DNA of 64,000 bases from positions 24,599,692-24,663,691 of the forward strand of contig CM067072.1 of assembly GCA_033980235.1 (NCBI GenBank). Reading direction: 5' to 3'. The translations under genes and the position numbers were made by a program. Source of the DNA: Diadema setosum. Its lineage: Eukaryota; Echinodermata; Echinoidea; Diadematoida; Diadematidae. A model generated the notes under the pieces. That model did not search any database, was not told the DNA's origin, and was given only the letters and a program-made list of their open reading frames with translations. This document shows positions 35,901-50,900 of the stretch, in pieces; the stretch's first letter is position 1; each line of letters begins with the position of its first letter.

Positions 35901-38900
35901 GTGGTCAGGTCAAGATTCGCCAGGTCATCGTCCCCGTACTTGGCTTGCCTGGGGGAGAGATGGTGCACGTGATGAGAAATGGGATCACAACATTCAAACT
36001 TAGAATGGATGCAGTCCTTTTTCTGTGTCGTCACACAAATTGCGTGCATTTGTACATAGAGCTTAGGTGTATATCTAGTGTGGCTGTTCTATAAACAGTA
36101 AAACTTATATCAGAGATGCCAGTTACGATGAAAAAGAGGGCCTGAAATACATCTACATGAAGCTCCAATGTACATCAAAAAGACTGAACTTTGAAAATGT
36201 CAGGGCCCAAATTCAGGCTTTTGCCTGGAAACTGGCTTCCCTGTTACATTCTGAGGATTCCAATGGAAAGCAGCGACTGTTTTTCCATAGAATGAAATAT
36301 TTAAACTCTGAAAACTACCATTCATTTTTAATGCTGCAAAACTTTTCAAGAAAAGTGTCTGCTAGTTCTTCTAGTATTTGGCATTTGCCAAATACAGAAA
36401 AACTTATATTCTTGTGATCCTGAGGTTAAATGAATTGATCAATATAAAGAGAAAGGAAAGTCTTCACACTTTTTGTTATCCTCATTTTTATATTCACAGA
36501 ATTGCTATGAATAGACAATCAGTGGGGGTTTTTTTTGTGCGTGTGTGTTTCTGTAATCAGAAGCATTTGCTATCAATCCATAATTACTGTTTTTTTAAGG
36601 AGATCATTCACCATCTCCACTGAGATTAATTCTATTTTGTAGCCAGTGAAAATGCTGATCATCCTTACCCCACACTCAAAAGATAACCTCAATTCACTCA
36701 GTTGGGGTTCTATGAATGACAGTGGACATTATCTGCATTGAACTGCCAGTTTAAACCTCATGAATATGACAATTTCATCAACTTCAGGACTAGAATGATC
36801 ACCCATACAAGGGATGGTGGGTACACACACCTGATCTTCACACGCCTCTGGGCAGCCTTCTGTTGCTCCTCTGTGATACCAAACTCCTCCGCATCCATCT
36901 CATCGCCTGCGATGACCTCGGCTATGATGTCACTGACCCCGCTGATGCCTGATATCCCCAAAGTCAAATTTCCCTCTGTCACCTCAGTCCTACAAAACCA
37001 TGTATGAAAGAAAACAACACACAGCAATAATGGAAGTGTCTCCTGCAAGAGAATGTTTTGCCAATGGAATAGTCTTTTTTTCACATCGTCGGTTGAGAAT
37101 GATAAGGGCGTTAAGTTGCCTCTAAACCCATAGTGTTCAGGACAACTTAACACCCTTCTCATTCTCAACAGACGACATCATCTTATAAGAATGCACTTGC
37201 CTGTCTGTCTACCACCAGTTGTTTACCAGAACAACATTGGACATTCTCATCAGTTCCCCCCCCCCCCCCCCCCCCCCCCCGTTTAACTGAAGTAGTATTT
37301 AATAGATGTAACAGGAACTAAAAGAGCACAACTTCTATAAAATTTGTTACACACACAGGAACTTGTCGAGTGTCTGATGATTCTTAGTTCTCAGTTCTCA
37401 GTTGACGGTTTTGGATTGTAAAATCAAGCAAATTCATTCTGCGCTCATCAATGTGAAATGCATTGTGTCATGCACCAATCTAACAGAGTTGCAATATACG
37501 TGTATCTGCTCTAGAGAAAGTCAATACTGTTTTCCGAAATAAGTATTTAGGTATCAGGCACACCATCTAAATTCTATCACAAATTTCAGTCTGCTCGTCT
37601 TCTCTTCCAAGTCAATGATAACATGTACATGTCAGAGATTGTGGCTCATTAACCATTCCATTCCATTTTGTCTACAAACCATAAAAGCTGCCATAAGCAC
37701 AAGTGATTAAAGTTAGCATGTTTGTCATATTACCTGAAAATTATCACATTTGCAACAGATACCCTTGTTCATCTCACCTCTCCAATTCACCCTCTCCATC
37801 TTTTTCCACTCCTCCATCGATCCTCTCCTCATCTTCCACCTCCCCGCCTCCTGCATCATCCTTTCCATCTCCTCCCTCTTTGGCATCTCTTCCCTCCTCC
37901 TTGCTGTCATCCAGAGTGGTTGGAGCAGCTGCAGATGACGAAGAAGCGGGAGCAGGGGCCGATGCTGCAGCCGATGCCCCTGCAGGAAGGGCACCCCTCT
38001 GAGTTCCTCTAGCTGGATCCTGGAAATCCTTGACGGAGTAGTCTGGTCTCCCCCTGGCCTCCTGGGGTCCCGAGGCAGCCATGGCATCTGAGAGATTCTC
38101 CATGGTGTGCAGGAGCTGGACATACAAGGTGCAACCACACAGGGACAAATTGTCACATGATCTGTTCTCAGCACTAAGTTATTCTCATTACGTAATCATA
38201 AAACTTAGTTTTCCTTGCAATGTTTTTTTCATCTATCAATTCATTATCTTTGTATTCTTAATCACATTTGCTTCTCATGACAACTCTTGACAACTTCACA
38301 GCTCTTTGTGAAGGCAGGCCACTACATGGAATCTATATCAAGCCTCTGAACCAAATATTTCTATAAAAAGTCATTGCACCATTTGAAAACTTTGTGATAG
38401 CAAGAAAGCACACCTTAAAACTGGCAGATTGAGTAATGTGATTCTAAACAAGCACTCTTGGTATCAACAAAAAAGAGAGAAAAAAAAAAGAAAGATGTAA
38501 ATTCATTACACAGTAACTTACCTGTAACTGTCAAAAGATCCAGAATATCTAAGCACAAAGCAATTTCCATTTCACCATGATTTACAAAAGCTGAATAATA
38601 ATTTAAAGAATTTGGATTTCGCTGTCTGAATACACTACATTTTCTTGTGTGTCAAATGCTGCAATTACGCCAATTTTTTTTATTACAACAATAATCTGGT
38701 GTTACGAGCAAGAAGGAGAAAAAAGAGGAGGAGGAGTAGGAGGAGAAAGAGAGGGAAGAGAGAGAGAGGAGGAGGAGGAGGAAGATTATAAGAAGAGGAG
38801 GGGAGTAGGAAAACTTTTTTTTTCTTCCTGTCAAATTATCAGTTTTCATAATAATTTCCAAACATTAAGTAAAAGCTGCACATTATCATGTTTGGTTGTT

Positions 38901-41900
38901 TTTTAGTGCTGTGAGAGCAGCTAGAAATCTCACCAGCCTGGTGTTGCTGTAATCCCTCTGCATGGACTGCGACACCTCACCGACTGCTCCCAGCCTCTGA
39001 TCGATGTCGGCCAGCTGCCGCTGGATGCGATCACGAGACTTCCCCCGTGATAAGTGGAGCTGGGATGGCATCCTCAGGCCTCGTCTGTCAGGGGTAGTTA
39101 CATGATACAAAGATTCCATAGTCACAAATGATTTCATAGTGAATACAGAGTGTTTTAATACTCCCACCTAAATATCCCTTTCCGAGATGAAATGGACCAG
39201 GTAGTAAATCACTCATAAATACTTGTGTCTGTCACAGACAGTATACTTTATCTTTACTATTTATTTGTTTTGCAATTGCTTGTCTGAATTGTTTATCGTC
39301 ATGGCAACAAGCAAACTAAACCGCTATCATCTGTGACATAAAATGTATTTGTTCTTCTCAGGGTCAACACCACAAAGCATTTACGAAACATAAAAATCCT
39401 GATACATACAAGTACTTAATGTGAGAGATTACTTCTGATGGAGCAATAAAACTCTGACATGTTCAGAAATGAACCAGTCAAATTTGTTTGCCAGAAGGCA
39501 TGTAGGCCTTTGACCAATATTTTTTTTTGATGGGGGCAAGGTGACTCCAGGGTGTGCTGATACGATCGATCTTATGTTCACAAACTCAGGTCACTGCATG
39601 GGTGTGGTGATAATTCAGCATAGAAAATATTTCACCTGATACCAAAAGAAGCAGATACTGACATTTTAGGGGCACTTGTTATCAGAATGTAAACAATGTA
39701 AATTAGGTCCAGGAGTATGTATGCCTGGGAATTTCATTATGGCTACACATGTAACTCTCAAACATCAAATAAATCACACTTATTTACATCAATGACGGGC
39801 AATTTGCCAATAAGTTGCAGGCCCAGGAATGTAGTCAATGTCAAATGTATCCTCAGGTAATGAGTCAAGGTACAATATCCAAGGTTCAATTAAGGACAGT
39901 CAGTGAAAGCCCCATTCAGTATACGAATAACTGAAAATTTCTGGAACTCTTTGAGGGGAATGGTCGCTTACTCTGGATAAAGATCCTAGTTCTGAGCCTT
40001 CATGATTAAGCGGTGGTGTGGTAAATCAGGCGTATTTTGCACCAAATTTGTTTGTGTAATACCCTCATGCATGTGCAACACTGCCAAAGCACATTTACAA
40101 CAGTACATCATTTAAAAAGTTTCATCACAAAATGGGCTAAACACAATTTTGAAACATTTTACAGTAAGTCCATAATCAGATAGTGATACCTCACTTGTAA
40201 CACATTAAAGAATATTCTTGAAGTTACAATTAAAATTATCCCATATTCTTTTATCATTTTCTTTGCCATTAGCAGATTTAACTGCAAATATCTCAGTTGA
40301 CAAGAATAAAGTTAGTACATCTTGTGATAAAACTCTTTGTTTGCAATAGTACTCACTCAGCCTTATCCAGCTTTGCTTCCAGCAGCTTCCTGGTCAACTC
40401 GTCTCCAATCTTCCTCCTCCTCTCCACACCACCGGCCTCCTCCTCATCCTCCAGGAGGGCGAGTCCATCTGCCGGGACCGCATCCCGGTGGAAGAGGGCC
40501 TTGTAGTGCAGCTCGGCAACGGTTGGATCATTCTCCATGACGTCTCCGTCTCTATCTTCACTCTTCCTCCTCCTCTTGGCATCGCTATCTCCTGGTTTCC
40601 TCCCAGAGGAGCCATCTTTGGGATCCTCACCGTCGCCATGGAGAACCTCCTTCCGTTTGGAGTCTTGATGTGGGGGAATGTCCCTGAAGACATCTTCAGC
40701 ATTGATGTCAACAACATTGATGAAATTCCTTGACGATGACCCTGGCTGTCCACCCTACAAGAGAAAATTCAAACACATCATTTGGGATGTTATGATTTTT
40801 CAAAATTGTGATAATTTGGATAAATCTACGACGTCCTTCTGATTTTTCAAGATTGCGATAATTTGGATAAATCTACAATGTCCTTAACTTTCTATTCACT
40901 TTCATAACGACATTCATCTCACTCCATACCAGTCATATATGTGCCTGGGGCTTTAGACAGTATGGACAACGCTATGGGGGTTTTCTGTGCCCATTGACAC
41001 TCAAAGAATACAAAGGGTTTGTCTACTGGTACCTGGTGGGTCTTGTGCAAGGTCTATGGGGATTTCACAATCTTGCAAGGAACAGGCTAACCCTTTCACT
41101 GCCAGGGACTTTGGCTAGTGTGTACAATGGTGTAGGGGGTTTACTGTGCCAATTTGGCACTCAGTATCTCACCTGAGAACCAGTAATCTGGGAACCATCA
41201 GTACTTCTTCCAGACCCAAACCTGAGGCCAAAGAAGATGTCGGGCGCGATGATATTACCAGCCTTGTTCAGACCAGTTGCTGCTGCTGTGTACTGCTCCT
41301 CTGCCTCCTCCTTTGTAGGTTTTTCTATAGTCCAAGATTTTATACACACAATACTACAATATCACACACATAATATGTATATTATGTAATTTTGTGCTTT
41401 AATAGGAGTCGATTGCGCAAAGCAGATGCACAACATTAGTGGACATTGTTGAAGCACACATTGTTTTATGTTACTACGTGAAATTTGCCTGTCATACATC
41501 TACTGTACAAGAGAAAATTTTCCATGAGTAATTTTCTGTCCTTGGCCTGCTAAGATGAATTTTGCTTGTTTTTGAATCAAAGTATGACGTGGCATTACAT
41601 ACAGCCAAAAATTAATGTGTTTTTATATTCTGCTGGTTCCATGTTGTACAAAATGCACAAAAAATTCCATTTTTACAGTACTTGTGAAGTAACTCTTTGT
41701 AATGTAAGAAGGCAAACCATAATTTTTGTAGCCAAGCAAGTTTATGTTATTGGATGTTATTCAGACTTTCTGTGCACATATCTGCACACAAAGAACTTAC
41801 CACACCTTGGTATATCACATTTCAGCATAATTATGAGGACAGTGTCAAATGTAATAAAACAAATTTGTGACTTAATTAATGGACACATTGCAACAATTTC

Positions 41901-44900
41901 ATACATCATATTCACAAGCTACCAGAAGCTAGAATGTCTAAACTGTGCAGACTACAAGTAAAAGAAACACAAAACAAAATAATTCATGATCACTGCAATG
42001 TGCTCGTATACAAACACAAACACAGTTCAAATCAAACTTGCTCTGATGGCTGACCTTCATTCCTGACTGGAATACCCACCTGTTTTTGTGTCAGTGTGCC
42101 GCATCTCTTTAAGCCTTTCCCTCATTTCGTCCAGTGTTTCTGTGCCCTCCGTCTCCGTGCCAACATCAAGGGTCTCCTTGGTCTGTGTTTCGGCCTCTCT
42201 TGGTTTGACCACCTCAGGAGGCTGCTGCAGCTTCATGACCGTCTCATAGTGTATCTGTGCTGAGGTCGGCAACAGAGGGCGTGCGTCAGGGTCATGGAGG
42301 GCCTCGTCACATGTTCCTTCAGGTTTGTAGGAAAGAATGAGTGGTAAGAAACCAGTTGTATCATATCATGCATGAACTCTGAGACATGGTTATTCAAAAC
42401 AAAATTAAATTTCATATGATAATAAATGTCATTTAACCCTACCACACTCATGCACCCTTGTTAACAGTAAATGGATTAATCACTGCTTATTCTCATCTGC
42501 AATCTGGTTGTCTATTATTCAAGAAGAAATACTGTGTAGTAATGTCAGTTCTCAGCAAGCTCAGTGTGATATGAGGTCTAGCACTACTGTTGTATTTTCT
42601 TCTCTCTCATGCAATTCACTTCATACTGCATTATTTCCTTTAGATTTTGTTTCCACTTCAATGCAGTGTTGGAATTGAATCATATATACATGTGTCATTC
42701 GATTTCAAAATAGAATGTCATTATAGAGTACTTGGAATCACCAGGTCAAGATGCTTTAAAAATGTTCCATTGCAGTCCTTAATAATCATTTGAATGGAGA
42801 AATGAAACTGAAAGACAAGAGAGATGTCATTTGTCTTCTTTTGGAGCTCAGAAAACCACCTGGTAGACATGCAGTCCCATATAGCTGCATTTGTGTGGGT
42901 ATTCCAGTTACCTATTTAACATTCAGAATACAGTGCTCAAAACGCCATTGCTAAATATCAAGACATTTATGATTCATAAAAGACAATGATTTGGGAGATC
43001 TTATCATAACATTTCAGATATAGTCAAAGTACATCTGCATCAGTAATCTACTCCAGACATTGATGTAAATCTACAAGATGACAGTTGAAAATAAGAGAGG
43101 CCAGTCCCGTTTTCTTTCCCAACCTGGTTTGATGGCATAGCCTCTCCCAATATCATCCACCTGAGTCTCCACATCATGTCTTTCCACTGGTGAAACTCTT
43201 GCAGGAGGGCTGGGTGGAGAGGTCAGCTGAAATGCAGGTAATCGAGATACCCGGTATATTATGAGTCCAGATTTTGATACACGAATATGATTTTGACACT
43301 AGTCATTATCAAATTGTATAGCATTATTGGGGAGTCAAAATAAATTGTATGTTATAATAATTTACTCATGTGTATCTGATGTTCACATAATTGTATTTAG
43401 GTCACAGTGAAAAATCCATCAACTATTCACAATCAAAATTTCATGACAACATCCTGAATGACTGTGCAAAAAGAAAGTTGAAAAACAATCTGACTAATAT
43501 GTGGTATGTGGCATGCATTGTCCGTGAACCAAATAAGTCATACCATCCACTCATGAAACTTAACAAACATAAAGACAAGTTATATCTTCTTGCATGCCTT
43601 TATAGATATGGTGGAAACTAATCTCTTGTTGTGTTGTTGTTTTGTCTGTCTGTCTGTTTGTTTTGTGTGTTTGCACAAGGAAAGGTGGACAATAAGGGCA
43701 AAGCTTTAAATCTGAAGCACATACCTTTGATTTATGTGCAGTTCCTCCTTCAGCCCTCGTCGATGAAGCGGGAGGTTTCTCCGTCCTGGGCTTCACCACC
43801 AAAATCTGATTCCTCTGGGGGATGTCATGCCCCTCTCCTTCCCTCTCCTGCTTACCCTCCTCCCTGGGAGATTCCAAATCCTGTACATCAATGTCTCCAT
43901 TTTCTGCCGAGTCATTTGTCTCCTCGTCTCTGTTGCCCCAATTGGAGTCTGCTTGCCTGTTGACATATTTCACCCGCTTCTTCCTTGGCAGTCCCTGTGT
44001 TTCTGACAAAGTTTTGGCCCTATTGGCTGCTTGTTCACGCCGTCTTTGTCTGAGGGGGGAAAAAAAAACCCAAAAAGAATATTGGTGATTGAAAGGAAAG
44101 ACATAACAACAGCACTTCAATAATGACGGAGCATAATGCCTGGAAGACAGTTACAAAACAAGGCACCCCCCCCCCCCCCCCCGCCACACACAACATAAAA
44201 ACAACATAACCTAAATAAGAGGAAAGTCACACTAAATTGCAAGTCATGAGTCATGTTTTGTCTTCTGCCATAGATATCCACACTAAGAAGGATGTAATTT
44301 GCAGTGACGAAATGCTGTAAGGATGCTGTTTAGTACAGTGCACTCCTGTTATAATGAACGTGGTTACAACGAAATTCTTGATACGATACACAAATTAAGG
44401 CCCCAAAATTATCATTATCAAACTCTTTATATTTTGCTCAGCTTTAACTAAATTTCAATTTAATGAAAGGATATTGCCAGTCCTGAGGACTCGGTTATAA
44501 TGGGAGTCACCTGCACAGCAACCTTATGACTTTTTTTATTTGCAAGAACAAACATTGGCAAACCTTGACGTTGATGCAAGTTCTGGTGCCCTGGGTGTGG
44601 CTCTCAAGAGTTGCATTGGCTCCCCTGTCTGTCTTCTCAACTCCTGCTCCGCCTCCAGCTCCTGCCTCCGCTTCTCCTCCTGGTAGGCCAGGAGCTCCTC
44701 CCTCGAGATGAGAGGGAGAGCGGGCTTCTGGTGTACCACTGGATGGAAGAGCACGGGAGGGTTGGGATCTTTTGCTTGCAGAAGGGGCAGGCTGATCGGC
44801 GCCCTCTCATGATTGGGGCGGTTTCCTGCAGGAGGTTTGCTGACGATGTGCAGGGGCTGCATCAGCACTGGCTGGTGTCCCGGCAGCCTCTTCTCAGGGT

Positions 44901-47900
44901 CAATTCGAAGCAATGGAATGTCAATTGTGTCTCTATAATGGTTTTGCTGAGTTCTCCCTTGCGAAGTGGCATTCACCCACGCTTCACGAGGAGTGTGACG
45001 CACTGGTGCGACCATCCCTACACTGTGTGGTACTGCGGGTTTTGGTCCCATGCCATGAAAAGCGCTGGAATGGTCAACTTGAGACCGTGATGTGATTGGG
45101 TTGAAATGGGGCTGCTGGGGCAGGGGTTGACGAAAATTAGTTTGTGGGGGAATTCTCAACAAGGGCATACCACCTATCCTTTGCACCGGAAGCTCAGAAT
45201 CTGCATAGAGAGGTGGGCCATGAGTACTCTGTGAATCAAATGTGAATGTCTGCTTGTACCTTGGCAGAGCAACATTTCTGCTGCCAGTAATGTCTTCCTC
45301 CCCACGGGCAGTAGCCCGAAGGAGGACTATATCTTGCTTTCTGGGAATGTCAATTCTCGCTCCATCCCTCTCCCTGGTCGGTACCATATCATATTCAGAG
45401 CTATGCCCTCCATAGCCCTGTACTTGACCACCATACCTTGAAGGCTCTTTGGGTACGGTGAGTAGAGGTAACCCTTGAATCAAGCCGGGAATGTTTTCCT
45501 TGTCTGATTGATGGTCTACTTCCCGTGCACTTTCCAAGTCCTCAAGACGCAAGGCTGGAACACCTGTGGTATGATGTGACCGTGAAGACTCCTCAGGTGT
45601 GACTTCAATGTTCAGTCTCTCAGCTTGTGAGTCCCTCTCCTTCCTTGGGTCCATGTTTCTTGCATCACCTACAGAGACTTCTCCCCCATACGCATTTTCC
45701 CTTGCTGCATCCGGTTCCAAAGAACCATTTATGCCAGCATCAGGACATTGACCTGCTTGATGATTTGCAGAGCTAGCATCATGGGGGTCTCTTCCTCCCT
45801 GCTGCATTTCAGCTTCTCTGACTTCTGCATCCTGCAGGGAGTGACCTGGTAGTGACTGGAGATCCTTTAGGAGCAGGGTGCCTCCGGTTTCCAGCATACT
45901 CATCATAGACTGGTGCTGAGCCTGAACAGAAATGACAATAAATGCAGTACAATTCTCATGTCATCTTGAAAAAATACCACCTCCTTGTCAACTTTATCCT
46001 TTTATACTTTATCCTTTTATACTTTGTCCTTTATCAAACAATGAAATATGATTAACTTTCCATTTTTTGTTCCCACTCTTAACAGCTTTGCTCATTGACA
46101 TAAACTACAGCAAAAGTGGACATTTTCACGCATTTCGCACAAGTAACAAGCATGAAAATAAGAGCATGCAAATATTTTTGCTTGTGATAATGTTGTGATG
46201 ATGTGGAATGGAATACATGCACAATCTATTATACCTGGGCAAGTGCAAAAAAATTACTTGTGTGAAAATATCCACTTTTACAGTACTCTGAAGAAGATAT
46301 AAAAAGTCAATGGTAAATTCTGTTTTCAGATATATAGGCCTAGAGTGTCTAATCATTATTGAATGAGTAAATCAGTACATGACAGCGCAAGGGCTTTTTC
46401 ATATTTTTGCTGTTGTTTTTTCAACTTATGCTTTCAAAGACACTTACCTCCATTATTCTCCTCACTTCAGACCTGACAAGTCTCTGAATGTCTACTCCTT
46501 TTTTCTTCCCTCCTCCATTCTTTTCCGCTGCAGATGCCTTGTTTGCTTCTTCCTGGAAAGTAGATGCATCTGCAGCGAGTTTCCCATTCTCATCTGCATC
46601 TTCCATGGAAGATCTGAATTTCAATGGGGAAGGAAAGTATACACAAATGAGAGTATAAAGCATGTTGTTAATACAACTAGGCCATAAAACTGGTAATAGA
46701 ACCTACTTTCCGAAAGATGGAATTTATGCAAACACAGCTCAGCCTGCACCCTTCGTACACTCATGTACAGAATGCTGACACGGCACGGGTGGGTGGTGCA
46801 CCAGTTAGCTACAGATTCTAGAACTAAAATGTATAACACGTTCGACGGCTAACTAAACGTTAAGAGTATAACTTCGTGCGTGTAAGCGCCTAAGTCTTCT
46901 TTTAATCTTAGCCTACTTGGGTGTAACCATCACTTCTGATTTGAAGTGGACCCAACACATCAACAATACTGTCAATAAAGCCAATAACGTGCTTGCATTT
47001 CTAAAACGCAATCTTCGCATAAAATCTTCTGATGTTAAAGCCACAGCTTACAAAACGTTGGTTCGACCAATTGTTGAGTATGCTTCCACAGTTTGGGACC
47101 CATCTACCAAGAACCTTATCCACCAAGTGGAAATGGTCCAGAGAAGAGCTGCGCGATTCACTTTAAATCGCTACCATAACACCTCGAGTGTCACCAAAAT
47201 GCTACAAGAACTTAATTGGACTACTCTGGAACAGCGCAGAGAAAATGACAGGCTAATTATGATGTACAATTACTACAAAATACATTCACTCCTCTTTCAG
47301 CACAGGACTATATTATCAAACAGGCTACTCAGTTAACGAGAGCCTCGCAACCACACTCCTAGCTCCTATCAGGTACCATATTCGAGAACTGAATCGCATC
47401 GCCATTCGTTCTTCCCAAGAACTGTAAGGAACTGGAATTCCCGGTCGTCAGAAATTGTTTCAGCGCCATCTGTGGGATCATTTCGAAACCGTCTAACGGT
47501 TGATCACAGTGCTGGCCAGTGGCTAGTTTTTTCGTCAAATTTTCTATGTGCTTGTAAATATATGTAAATAAATTGTATTATAATGTAAATAGCACCAGTC
47601 TGCAAGAATCTTCAGTCTATTGAAGGAGGCAGACTTAATCAGAAGCAGAAGAAGAAGAAGACAAAGTGGACGCGGGCGGGTACAGACGACAAAGCACACT
47701 AAATTCAGTGACTGGGACTACAGACCAACAAAGAGCTAGAGCATTCACGAGCCGTCGACGAAATACTGATCGATCGTCTGGAACATTAAAAAAACATAAA
47801 AAAAAAAACGTTCGTAAGTTATCACATCCCTGACTAACTTATTCAATATAGGGGTTTTACATACATCACACAATCTTCGTACACGGCCTGCCGTATCAAA

Positions 47901-50900
47901 AATTTGACGTGCTCTTCGATCTGTCCGCGGTATCCACAAAAATGTTTACTGTTACTCGACTGCGTAAAAACGTCCAATAGAGGGCGTAGTCTCCATAATA
48001 AAAATGAAAATATGGTGATTAAACAAAAACAACAAAAAAAAATAAGAAAAAAAAAAGGGGGGGGGGGGGGTGGGCGGGGGATCGGGAATTACCGGTACCT
48101 CCAGATTGTATAGTAATACACAGACTGTTTTCACACTTCACAATATTTTTCTTCCTAAACACTGAGGAAAGGTAATCGCCATAAAGTTTTGAAAAAGTCA
48201 GATTTTGTGTATGAACATTTTATTTAAAAAAAAAATCCATTAATGAACTGAGAAAAATATAATGTAGGCCTATACGGCCTAGATTTTAAGTACAGTCTCC
48301 TTTTTTTTTTTTTTCCATACAGGCACCAAAATAAAATCATCTACCGGTATCCCTGCTTTTTCATAGGCCGCCTTGAGGAGATATATAAACAGATGTGATT
48401 TTTTTATTTATTTATTTTTTGTTTTCTGCTTCTTTACACCAATTCCTCTTACATTATCAGTACCAGTAGGTTACCTACATATACCGGTAACTATACACAG
48501 CCCACTCGCTGTAAATACAGTGACTGGGCTGTGTAGCTAATGTACCGGTACTCAATTCTGTTGGCGACTAACACACTGAAGTATGGAGCTTGAGTTTGAA
48601 TGTAGAATTATCGTATGTGGTCACTCGGGAAGCCATTATGGTTTAGGCGGGGTGTGCAAGCCAGCAATACTATAGTAATAGCCTAAACGACTACAGTACG
48701 CAGTGATGTTAAAGTGGCCTAAAAGGACAATAGTCTTGCTGCTGTATAAACAGACTTGAACCTAGGACCTAAGGAATAAGAGTCCATGGTCTTAATCACT
48801 GAGCCATGCTTCAGGAATAAATCTGTAGGTGTCACAATGATCATTAGGAGAGCTTGAATGCACCCAAAAAACAGATAAATGCCATTTTTCTGGTTTTTAC
48901 GGTCATCATCAAATAGGGATAAATCTAATCTTTCTGTGATACTGCACTCATCACATAACAACAAGTATTTTTTGAAGTTTTTTATATCATTAAAATCATC
49001 ACACATATTCTAATCATTCATTTCCTTTTCAGCAGCTTCAATCTCAAACATAGTTGATGAAAATTGATAATCATTTGTTTCATTCTTATTCAAACTCTTC
49101 ATTGCTTAAATGATCAGGAGAGCGCATGCAAGCAAACAAGTCAAACAGTGATGACTACAGTCAACCATTTCCTCTGATTACAACATACAGTCCTTGCAAC
49201 TGAAGTAAGCGATTTTACAGTCAGCACATATTCAAACATTCACACACACAAACAAGCACAAACAAGTTAATGTTTGATAATAAAAATGGTCATAATGATC
49301 CAGCCTTTAGCAGTCCATTATACACTCTAAAACTTGAAAATTTACATTTAAAAAAAAAAAACCAAAATTTATAGCATACAGATGTAGGTGTATGTATGTA
49401 TGTATGTATGTATATGGTTTGTTTCATTTTCCATCTGAGAAGATGGCTAGATAGCCCATGTTCAGCCACACTAGCTGGTCTTCCATGGAGTCCACTTCAC
49501 CGGGTGATGCACCCTGCTCTTTGTGATGAATAAATGAAGTGGGATCTTTTATGTGCATGAGTTGAGACTCTCTCACACAAGGGACCGCCATTTTATGTCC
49601 TATCCGAGGGACAGAGTGGATTGCCTCTATCTAGAGGGGACGGTATGATTACACACAGCATTGCTCAGTTAGACTCGGGAAACGAAGTCGGGTCCTTTGG
49701 ATCTGGCGGCATAAGTGCTGCTGACTGAGCCAAGTCACATAAATATATGAAGAGTTTGTTTGCAAAAACCGGTAGGTCCATATTTGCCAAATGGAGATAT
49801 TTGCGATTAATGGTCAAGAAAAATAAAAAGAATAATAAGAAAAATTTTGCTTCTTTTGACCATAACTTTAAAAATATACATTTATTATTATGTAGTGACC
49901 AATATATCATTTAAAAGGTATTATTTTGTACTTTATGACAGAGACCGTACTTCAAAATCTTCAAAAATGGACTTATTGGTTTTTGCGAACAAACTCTTCA
50001 TAATTATGTACAATGTACATATCATATGCATACAAGTATTATATCATATGAGGGCACTACAAATTCCAAAGCAAGCTTTGCAACAGTCTTTATATTTGGA
50101 GCTTCAGGAAAAGCATCTTGAGTTACAAAGTTTGATAGCAGATAGATTTGATTTGATTTGATTCAAGTCTTTGTAGTATCAACCTCTTTTTCTTTTCAGG
50201 TAGTGATGATTTATACTCCATGAGCAAATACATGTATGTATGTTTGCAATTTAGGGTGATGATATAATATTGACTTGTTCTCTCTCCCTCTCTCTTTCAC
50301 TCTCGACTCTCTCTCTCTCTCTCTCTCTCAAGAAAGGGTACAATCCACATGGCATCTTGACTAGCAAGGACCAACAGCATTGCTATTAATGGGGGTGACA
50401 TTAATACAGGGAATGCGACAAATTTGTACACTAAGCTTTGATTTTTTTCTTTTCCAAAAGTCCATTATTGCAATGAAAAGCAGGCATCTGCATTCTGGTT
50501 CAAGCACAAGCTTCCTTGTACTAAAGAACTGACAATCAATCTGCTTTGGGAAAATAATTCTTTCATCACAAGCACACTTTTGCAGACAAATATAGCAAGC
50601 CATGCAACATACCACAACAAACACCACACCAACACAATGGGGGTGCACATCACAAGTTTGACACCCATAAATCATACAGCCCATGAGTCATAGAGCCCAC
50701 GAGTCATATAGCCCACAAGTTTGACACTAAGCAAACAGGGCCAAGGAGACCGACAAAGTAAGCCCCGTGTTATAATGTCGAACTCGTGAGCTGTTTTTAC
50801 CTAGTGTCGAACTCATGGGCCTTATTTGCCCATTGTCGAACTCATGGGCTGTATGACTTATAGACCTTTTTTTTTAAAATGTCGAATTCATGGGCTGTAT

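Noticed and set aside
40970..41170. Direct repeats containing GGGGGTTT(T)(A/C)CTGTGCC near exon h
   Set aside because: Two diverged copies of a short word can be seen but no element ends or target duplication could be defined.
47745..47939. A 64-codon - strand frame, possible extra CPLANE1 exon
   Set aside because: Exons b and c already join in phase, and flanking splice sites here are not convincing.
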